DNA of 15,980 nt from Conidiobolus incongruus B7586 (lineage: Eukaryota > Entomophthoromycota > Entomophthoromycetes > Entomophthorales > Conidiobolaceae): contig JNEM01007548.1 in NCBI GenBank assembly GCA_000697335.1, forward strand, positions 1 through 15,980, in the 5' to 3' direction. A program made the position numbers and the translations under genes. The notes below the pieces were generated by a model. The model made no database searches. It worked only from the letters and a program-made list of their open reading frames with translations, and had not been told where the DNA came from. Positions within the stretch are counted from its first letter, which is position 1; each line of letters starts with the position of its first letter. This document shows positions 9,101 to 15,980 of this stretch, piece after piece.

Positions 9101-9200
9101 CCGAGCGTCCGTACCGAGCGGGCGAAGGAGGGTGGAAAATATTAATAATATGAAATAGATGCATGGATACCTGGTGGAGAGGAGGGTGGAAATTCCGACC
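9101..9200 (+). promoter_or_regulatory. G+C-rich promoter block of the 124-residue protein gene
   Basis: The 185 bp before the start codon are unlike the surrounding DNA. CCGAGCG occurs at 9101-9107 and 9114-9120. GGAGGGTGGAAA occurs at 9127-9138 and again at 9181-9192, 54 bp apart. The second copy overlaps the palindrome GGAAATTCC (9188-9196). Paired copies just upstream of a TATA box suggest binding sites for specific regulators; the factors are unknown. A TTG-initiated frame across this block lacks an ATG and is not taken as a gene. Confidence 0.5.
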
Positions 9201-9208
9201 CAAATAAG

Positions 9209-9216
9209 TATAAAAA
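9209..9216 (+). promoter_or_regulatory. TATA box of the 124-residue protein gene
   Basis: TATAAAAA followed by GGG, 76 bp before the ATG at 9285. It lies 17 bp downstream of the second GGAGGGTGGAAA repeat. The spacing suits transcription starting about 30-45 bp before the start codon in the T-rich leader, which leaves the upstream ATG at 9159 outside the transcript. Confidence 0.6.
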
Positions 9217-9284
9217 GGGTCGATATTCCCCATTTTTTTAACATTATCAATTTTGTAGTTTTATTTCATTCGTTTATTTTCATT

Positions 9285-9659
9285 ATGAGTTTATTCAAGA
9301 TTCACGTTGATGCTGATAGTTATGATTTATTTCCCACCAATGACTCTTCTCTCGAGTCGCTCTCAGACCTCGACTCGTCGTTTCACTCCGACAGTGACTC
9401 TGACGTGTCTTCCACCGACAATACTATTACATTGATTGACTCCAGCTCTACCAAGAGCTCGAGCCGTCGTCGGGTGGGCTTTAGTGACGATGTCACACTT
9501 ATTGCCTTCGACAGAAAAAAGGGCGATGCTCTTATTGATGAATTAGTTGTTGAATATGTTGGGGGCATGGATGAGGTTAAAGAACTTTACAATCGCAACC
9601 ACGCTAAGAATCGATCAAAATTGGGCAAATACCTCAAGAAGTTCTTCAACAAAGAATAA
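9285..9659 (+). CDS. Small acidic/basic protein with candidate PP1-docking RVxF motif
   Basis: The predicted protein has 124 residues and I do not recognise a named family. The ATG at 9285 is preferred over the in-frame ATG at 9159 because a TATA box lies between them and the extra 42 residues are low-quality, promoter-encoded sequence. Residues 1-60 are rich in Ser and Asp (SDSDSD at 35-40, casein-kinase-2-like), with no signal peptide or membrane segment. RRRVGF at 61-66 contains R-V-G-F, the protein phosphatase 1 docking pattern, followed five residues later by the hydrophobic pair LI (72-73), as in many PP1 partners such as GADD34. Residues 81-124 are charged, probably helical, with a Lys-rich end. 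Codons are much richer in G and C than the flanks, which supports real coding. It is intronless. PP1 targeting is inference. Confidence 0.75.
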   Translation: MSLFKIHVDADSYDLFPTNDSSLESLSDLDSSFHSDSDSDVSSTDNTITLIDSSSTKSSSRRRVGFSDDVTLIAFDRKKGDALIDELVVEYVGGMDEVKELYNRNHAKNRSKLGKYLKKFFNKE

Positions 9660-9734
9660 TCACCTTATATCTTGATGATTTTGGGCTTGTATTTATCTAA
9701 TCATTACTCTGTATTTCTATTGTATAATTAATTA

Positions 9735-9833
9735 ATGTATACCATTAACTCTTATCTGTTTACTAACCTCTTTGCCACTATTCTCAAGGACCTGGGGCTC
9801 TCAAAATTTTTATATCTAAAATCAAAGAAATGA
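9735..9833 (+). CDS. Short ORF (32 codons) in the 3' flank, uncertain
   Basis: An ATG-initiated frame, 75 bp after the stop of the 124-residue gene and in the same phase, encodes a 32-residue peptide beginning MYTINSYLF and ending LKSKK. Its middle uses G+C-ending codons (CTC AAG GAC CTG GGG CTC), unusual for non-coding DNA here and like the neighbouring gene. The C-terminal part could be an amphipathic helix. It may be a 3' UTR by-product, a remnant of a duplicated gene end, or a last exon of an unrecognised alternative transcript. No family is recognised. Confidence 0.2.
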   Translation: MYTINSYLFTNLFATILKDLGLSKFLYLKSKK

Positions 9834-11306
9834 CAAAGATCATTTCAAACCAATAAAACCTAACTTTAAAAGTATAACTCCACTACTTGACTATCCTTTA
9901 ACACTATCCCAATTAAATCACATCCACCAATAATATCATCATGTTAAATATAACCAAATCTTCAAAAATTTTAACTAACCTCAATTATACATCAAATACC
10001 AATTATTTTTAAATATTTATTATTATTTTATTACTAATAAAGTTTTAAGTTACACTTATTCATTTCAAGTTATTTGAAAGCATTTTATCATTTATTACTA
10101 TAATATTTTTACTCTTCTATATTTAATTTATCTTTTTTGTAATATTTCCTGAATTTTTAATAATTTAATTTTTTTACTCTACTATATGGATCATTATAAC
10201 AAATCAAAAAAAATATATTAAAACTAGATAAAGTGAATGATATTTATATTAATATATGGTAAATCACTTCAATTATCTAATAATTATAACTAATCTGTGA
10301 ATTTTCTTCCTTTACAATTATTAGTAATTTTTGCTAATACTTATTGATTGAATATTTCCATGTTATCTATATTAATACGTGCTTTTCTTAATTAAATTTA
10401 AAGCCAATTGGTCATGGAATGAAATTTGGTTTGAATCTAATTAGGTAACAAATAATTCAAATTATAATTTATAATGATAAATATAGAAATTTAATTACAT
10501 ATGATTCTTGATTGGTTAATTCAAATTTGAAAATTTTTAAAATTAAATAGATCAAATATTGATTGCTTTACTTATTTGGTAATTTATTCAATTTTCAATT
10601 CGTAACTAATCTAGATATGGGAAATTTGATAATTCAAACTTACTCCAATTATATAAAATACCTTTTGTGTAAATTGAATCTAAACTTGAATTAGATAGTT
10701 TTAATCTTTAACAATAATTAAATAAAAATTTATGATTCTTCATTCCATAATTTTTTGGTAAATCTTGATTATTAAAAACCTTTCAATTATATTAAAGAAT
10801 GGCTAATAAGTGTATGAAAATCTCTAAGAATGGATAAATAGTGTCAATACTATGAATTCATCTGGAATATTTTTACCTCAAGTTTAGATTAATGGCTGTT
10901 ATTGATATTTGATCGGTATAAAGGATTAAAATTCACAAATATTGATAATTTTATTAGTTTTTATCAGATTCAATATTTAAAGTAGCCTATATTTATTTTA
11001 TTGGCTATATATTAATTTTTTAATTTATTGGATTAACAATGATAAATAGTATTGATTCATAATCATGATAAAGCCTTAGGTTGGCAGTGAGGACGCAATG
11101 GAAAATAAATCCTATTATAAATTAATCAAGTAATATTAAAAATGGTCAAATAACACAAATTTTTAGTATTAGCATGATTTTTCATATAAATATTACTAAT
11201 CAAGAAAAATATCATTTTAATTAATAAAAAAATAAATTGAAAATAAATCAAAATCCTACTTTAATGCTTTTAGACTATTTAATTTTTATTTATAAATAAT
11301 TTAACC

Positions 11307-11558
11307 TTGCCGAAGTTACCTGAGTTGATTAAAATCCTCCTCCACCCAGTTCATTCGATTCAGTAATTGATTCCTTCAAAGGTTATCTGTTTTTGGTTAA
11401 TGTTGGATAATGGAATCTATAGGGTTCAAATATTGTTACCCTGAATAATGGACTCCATTAAGCAAACCACACAGCTTTTATGGCGAGTACTTTATTTGTG
11501 TATAATAGTTTGGCATTGATATTTATGTTGCCTTAGGATAGAAGCAGAATGAATATAG
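11307..11558 (+). pseudogene. Possible decayed RPA1-like (single-strand DNA binding) sequence
   Basis: This G+C-raised frame on the plus strand includes CFWLMLDNGIYRVQILLP (11388-11441). It aligns without gaps to the first OB fold of replication protein A large subunits, where the core is of the form RYRLxLSDGxxxxQAML. The frame is broken by TAA at 11364 and TGA at 11442, 11517 and 11550. Cys (TGT) and Trp (TGG) stand where the family has Arg (CGN), and Asn where it has Asp. All of these are what C-to-T change on one strand or the other would make of CGN and GAY codons. It could derive from a host RPA1 copy or a DNA transposon cargo. An inverted repeat (TAATGGA 11408-11414 with TCCATTA 11454-11460, and AGGGT/ACCCT inside) lies within it. 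The family call is weak. Confidence 0.25.
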
Positions 11559-11776
11559 CTCAAATAGTTAAAGTCTTTGGAATGTTAATTAGCCTGCAGG
11601 TGTGATGATCAATATTATTTTATAATGTTGTCATTTAAGGCTTATGTAATATTTTTTATTTGATTTTGTATTGGCATCAAATATTACATTTAAAATCAAT
11701 TTAATTTTTGACTATTAAATTTTATTAGAAATCAAAATGACAAATATTATGATATTTTTTTCATATTATATTCTGA

Positions 11777-11806
11777 TTAATTAATTTATTAATTTATTAA
11801 TTAATT
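11777..11806. repeat. A/T repeat of about 8-bp period
   Basis: Copies of TTAATTTA and TTAATTAA run in tandem, making a nearly symmetric A/T-only block. It is low-complexity sequence with no evident function. Confidence 0.6.
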
Positions 11807-12135
11807 TTAAATAAAATTACTATATAATCAATATTATTTAATATTTAAAATTTCAATTGATACACCACAATTTGATTCTTATAAAATTTTTCTAAAGCGC
11901 AATTAAACTAGTATATAAAAGCCTTAATGAATAAACCACACCAAGATATAGAAAAAGTATATAATCATATCAATATATATCCTATAATACCAATAACTGA
12001 AATAGTCCACTTCAAAATATTATATTCGAATTACAAGGTTAAACTGAATCCTCATATTTGATTAAATTGACATCTACATCCAAGTGGTTCAATACCAAAT
12101 CATAGTGGAATTCAATTTACTCTTTTTAGTTCAAT

Positions 12136-12258
12136 ATGTCACAATTTAATTCTATTGAGCTGCGCTTTGATGGTTTGGCCACCAAGCCATTCCCGCCCCT
12201 TTTTCGAATGTGTAGAGTGATATATGTGTTATTCATACCATATGCTAGTTCGAATTGA
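12136..12258 (+). CDS. Isolated G+C-rich ORF of 40 codons, possible first exon
   Basis: The frame runs from an ATG (12136) to TGA (12256-12258), with an upstream in-frame stop at 12127, so the ATG is the natural start. The peptide begins MSQFNSIELRFDGLATKP and continues FPPLFR; I do not recognise it. Codons 7-26 are close to half G+C (CTG CGC, GCC ACC AAG, CCG CCC) inside DNA near one-fifth G+C, which is hard to explain unless it is or recently was coding. The last 12 codons become AT-rich. GTAGAG (12212-12217) or GTGATA (12217-12222) are possible but poor splice donors, and no second exon is visible downstream. The same bases also form a hairpin, TGGTTTGG/CCAAGCCA (12171-12189). It may be a truncated gene, a first exon, or a small protein. 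Confidence 0.35.
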   Translation: MSQFNSIELRFDGLATKPFPPLFRMCRVIYVLFIPYASSN

Positions 12259-12555
12259 CGATTTATTTGATCGATTCTTTACTATTTAACTCGAATTTAA
12301 GATTTAGTATATATTGTTAAATATAGAAATATAGATTAATATATTTGTAATTCATTATGATATCATAGAGCGTTGGTATACATATTCTTTGCATTATATA
12401 TCTTTTAAAACTAAATTTTTCATCAATTTTACTCATCAAACTCAAAAAATTTTTTAGTCATCAAACTTATACATCTCATTAAAGAATTTAAAACATAATA
12501 TATATTGGAATATAAACTACAATAGTAATATATTAAAATCTAATATATTCTAGAT

Positions 12556-12580
12556 ATAAATCATATAATATATGATTTAT
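12556..12580. repeat. Inverted repeat, 11-bp arms, 3-base loop
   Basis: ATAAATCATAT (12556-12566) and its exact inverse (12570-12580) are separated by AAT. It is a 25-bp near-palindrome in non-coding DNA, with no associated gene. Confidence 0.7.
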
Positions 12581-15028
12581 TTAATACCAAATATTATTAT
12601 TCAATGATTTATCTCATTGTTACACATAAGATGATAAGTCAATACATGAGGTTTTAATATGCTTAATATTTGATCGAATCTCTCATCGATCAATAAGTAT
12701 AATAGACTTACTAAAATGATGTAAAATGGCAAAAATAAATATATTTAAATCGATACAAATCTGATTAATATTAATGTTTTTTAATGTATTTGATAATTTC
12801 TTTGATATATTATTTTAATTTATAAATTAATAAAATTTTATTAATATTTTTCGTAATTTTATTTCAAATTTGATTTTCTTTATATATATTTGAATAATTT
12901 TAATATATCACAATTTAGAAATTTTGATTTTTTTTAAATTAAACTTGTATTACTTTTATGATAATTCTCAAAATGATATTATTATTCTGATAGGTGCATT
13001 TACGACTTAGAATATATATATTAAATAACTATTATCTTAGTCACATATATCCTTACACAATTTATTCAAGATTATTTATGTAGTATTTGGCGAATATTTA
13101 GTTGAAATAATAACAGTTTTATCCTCTATTAACCAACTTACCTTCACATCAAGACTTACCAAATTAGTATTAGCCCGTTATTAATGTACTGTCTCTTCAT
13201 GTCATAATTTAAGCAAAATGATAATAATACATTCGATTCAAAATAATTTGTGGTCTTAAGGTTTTGCCAATATCTAAATTTCTTATATATTTTTATGCAA
13301 ATTTATAAAATTACAATACATATAAGACTAGTTAATTACTGACAAAGAATTACTTGCCATTTGATGTATATCAGGCTCCTTGTAAATAATTTATCAAATA
13401 TGTAATATAAATGGTAAATATTTTTTAAATATAGCAGGTTAATCAATGAAGAATCTTGAAATTCATAAAATTAAATAAAAGTTATACAATCTAAAATAAG
13501 TTAATTAGTTACATTTCCTGAAAATGCAATTGATCAACAACAGTTGTGAAAAAGATATGGTTAATTTTTCACTTGTCATGTATAATAATGGCAACATATT
13601 GAGAAACAATTGTAATCTAATAAATAATATATTATCATAAAAAATTAATTTTATATAAGTTATAGTTGTTTTCGGAATGTTTTAACTATATTTGGTATAC
13701 TATAGTCAGAAAAACCATTGCTTAATTATAAATTGATTCAGGTAAGAAATCATTGAAATATTATATATATCAAATTCATATATTGTTTTTAATAAAATAA
13801 ACTGAAATGCACAAGTATAAAGTGATTACAGAAAAATCTAAATAGAAATAAATATCCTAAGCACACAATAAATAAAAAAGTAATTGGTTTAAAAAATCTG
13901 GATGGTATTTATTTAAATCGTAGTGAATACTATTTTAGGAAATTCATTATTAATAAACAGATAATACATGAAATTACAAAAAATACAAAACTCAAATCAG
14001 GTAAAACAAGATTCGAAAAATACTAACTAGATATCAAATTATAATTTCAGTATATTAACATTAAAAATATTCCAAATATTCTTATTATACATACTTTTGA
14101 ACATTATGGCATGTTATCAAAAGGTACATAAAACTCCTGCTGGAAAAAGAGTAAATTTACTGGAATATATTTCATTAAATTAATTAACCATAATGATTTC
14201 ATAGTTTAATTATAATTCATGAAAATTTTTCAAATTTGATATCATAGTTGAATTAGCCAATTTAAAAGTTTGTCTAAAATATTATTGTCAATAGTATATA
14301 CCTTTATCTTAGTAATCATTGAAATTCAATGTATTATGATATCGAAATATATCAGGAAATTAAAAGCAGGGGAATATGTTGCAATTAACACAGTATATCA
14401 ATCATATAATTTCAATAATTATTAATCCTATCCCATTCTCAATAACAAAATACCTGAATATTTTTATATTTTAAATGTTATTGAATTGAATACTGGATTA
14501 TTAGTATTAAAGTACCAGTGTAGAATACTCGTAACTTTAATAGATATATATACGATTGTTTTTAATGATTAATAATAATTTATATTGGTAAGATATTATT
14601 AATTGAGAAAAATTTTATTACACTTTCATCAATTCAAGTTTGACATTTAATTTCAGTGTTTGTAATCACATTGAATTACTATAATAAAAAATCAAATATT
14701 TTGAGTATGTGACCCTAGTCATGCTATGAATTTAAAAAAATAAATTAATGCTAATGTATTTTAAAATAAAGCAAAGTGTAATGAACCGATTAGGTACACA
14801 GTGTGAATAACTAAATATACCTAATTTCTGCAAAGAAAGTATTATAAATTGAAACTTAGCATAGTCTAATTTTGGTAAACATTAACAATATGCATTATTT
14901 GTTCTCAAATTCGTAATTTCAATTTTGATTCAATTTTCTTTTTCGAATTTGAATATATAAAATTATAATCTTCAGAGGTTAAAAAACCAAGCTCGAATCA
15001 GAATATTTTTGATGAGTAAAAGATTAAC

Positions 15029-15040
15029 AGTGACGTCACT
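15029..15040. promoter_or_regulatory. Perfect CRE palindrome
   Basis: AGTGACGTCACT is a 12-bp perfect palindrome containing the full ATF/CREB element TGACGTCA. It is G+C-rich for its surroundings. No gene start is visible within the remaining 940 bp to the right or nearby on the left. It may serve a gene beyond the window edge or be an orphan site. Confidence 0.45.
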
Positions 15041-15118
15041 ATAGATTGTATTGTTGTAATAGCAGTAATAGTTTTTAACTTAGAACTTGTTGTGTTATGG
15101 AACAACTATGATATATAT

Positions 15119-15133
15119 ACTATATGCTATAGT
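15119..15133. repeat. Short inverted repeat ACTATA/TATAGT
   Basis: ACTATA, TGC, TATAGT. The same pair, with a 10-base spacer, occurs at 13685-13706. It is a small structure, probably of no consequence. Confidence 0.4.
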
Positions 15134-15664
15134 GGTCTGATTTATATGCGCTATATCTCATTTTTATGTCATTCATGAAATAATAATAGTCAAATTTATT
15201 TAGCAATCCAATACACCATAATTTAAAATGATTTCCAATATATTTATATTTGTTAATAAAATAAAATTATATTTATTCACTATTTCGTTTCCCGAAAGTG
15301 GAAAAATTAATTAGTACGATTAATTTAAAATACTTAAAAATATTCTTTATATATATATTTATCTTGTATGTATTGTTTTATTTTATATTACTAATAAATA
15401 ATAATGAAAATCTATTAATTTGAAATATTAGTTTTTGTTTGGAATTTTTCCAACAAAAAAACTTAATATTTTCCCAATATTTAATGGTATTTTATTTGAT
15501 CAAAAAATTATTTTAATTTTATATATTATTTTAAAATTAAAAAAATGGAAAGTTCTTTAATTTCTGATATATTAAACATATTATTATTTTAGGAAAAAAA
15601 CATATACAAAATAAATAGGAAAATATATAATTTTTTTTTCATTAAAAAATTAACTTTAAAAAAT

Positions 15665-15702
15665 TTATTATTTAATTTAAGTATGATTAAATTAAATAAT
15701 AA
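15665..15702. repeat. Hairpin, 16-bp perfect arms, 6-base loop
   Basis: TTATTATTTAATTTAA (15665-15680) pairs exactly with 15687-15702 across the loop GTATGA. The arms are pure A/T, so chance pairing is easier than the length suggests. No gene is adjacent. Confidence 0.65.
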
Positions 15703-15980
15703 TCACAGAAAGTTTTTATTTTTAATATTAGTAATACTTAATCATAAGTTCATTAAATCATTTATAATTTACAAGTAGCTTTTAAAAATAGTTCTTTATT
15801 TAAATTAATTATTTATTATTAAGTAAAATTTTTATAGTTAACAAAACTATTTAAACTTTATCTAAATTTAAAAAATCAATTTTTACTATTAGTTTTCAAA
15901 ATAATTAATATATTGAAATATTTATTATTATATATATTTTATTTTTATTAAATAATTATCCAAGAATTTTAGTATTAATA

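Larger units (their letters stand above)
9834..12135. other. AT-rich gene-free region (right of centre)
   Basis: No intact gene is seen. Composition is strongly AT-rich except around 11080-11110 and 11300-11600. The second of these contains an interrupted RPA1-like frame, listed separately. Also present is an 8-bp-period A/T repeat at 11777-11806. Confidence 0.6.
12259..15980. other. AT-rich gene-free region (right flank)
   Basis: No coding region is supported on either strand. A 43-codon frame without a start near 13030-13180 and a 25-codon ATG frame at 14106-14183 have somewhat mixed composition but no recognisable content. Hairpins at 12556-12580 and 15665-15702 and a CRE palindrome at 15029-15040 are the only notable items. 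The last 600 bases are almost pure A and T. Confidence 0.65.

Noticed and set aside
8918-9145. Plus-strand 75-codon frame upstream of the small protein gene
   Set aside because: It begins at TTG, not ATG, has no recognisable domain, and ends in the repeated promoter block.
8990-9250. Minus-strand 86-codon frame across the promoter block
   Set aside because: It is antisense to the promoter, has no domain, and is low-quality sequence.
9159-9284. N-terminal extension of the small protein from an upstream ATG
   Set aside because: A TATA box at 9209-9216 falls inside it, so the transcript should start downstream; the encoded residues read as promoter DNA.
11421-11442. GGTTCAAAT resembling a tRNA T-loop/B-box; similar strings at 659 and 12083
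   Set aside because: No 5-bp T-stem with a 7-base loop and no matching acceptor stem can be formed at any of the three places.
13996-14010. SGKT string suggesting a Walker A motif
   Set aside because: The required Gly five residues upstream is absent and the frame closes a few codons later.

Overview
This window looks like nuclear DNA of a very AT-rich fungus, most likely an early-diverging ("zygomycete"-grade) lineage. Three things point there. The one clearly recognisable gene is a secreted histidine acid phosphatase whose internal blocks match the fungal acid phosphatases of that grade as I remember them. It has one short (56 nt) GT-AG intron. The non-coding DNA is extremely A+T-rich, by eye about four fifths A+T, with coding DNA standing out as G+C-richer. 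No species can be named; Entomophthoromycotina-like genomes are one plausible home, but that is a guess.

Layout: 1-2745 has no intact gene, but holds short palindromes, an (AT)n tract and a small LINE-type reverse transcriptase motif (KSPGPD) at 701-745. 2746-4238 (minus strand) is the two-exon phosphatase, 478 residues, apparently complete. Its upstream region, about 4239-5070, carries a TATA box, a 12-bp tandem repeat, CRE-type and TTACCCG sites, a CCAAT box, a foldback hairpin, and both an E-box CACGTG and a CACGTTTTT. The last two are the kinds of site that phosphate regulators bind in yeast. About 5070-9100 has no intact gene; a G+C-raised patch at about 6600-7580 and a protein-kinase-like remnant at 8344-8427 lie in it.

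9285-9659 (plus strand) is a compact intronless gene for a 124-residue acidic/basic protein with a candidate PP1-docking RVxF motif. It sits behind a G+C-rich promoter block and a good TATA box. A 32-codon ORF follows in its 3' flank, in the same frame. 9834-12135 is otherwise gene-free except for a possible decayed RPA1-like frame at 11307-11558. A sharply G+C-rich 40-codon ORF (12136-12258) stands alone and may be a first exon or a truncated gene. 12259-15980 shows no gene, only hairpins and an isolated perfect CRE palindrome at 15029-15040.

The two main genes show no direct functional link. The phosphatase would be secreted to release phosphate from organic esters. The small protein would be intracellular and, if the RVxF motif is real, could recruit protein phosphatase 1. 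The recurring theme elsewhere is short G+C-raised islands whose translations resemble parts of known families but are interrupted. This fits a genome where duplicated or mobile sequence decays towards AT.
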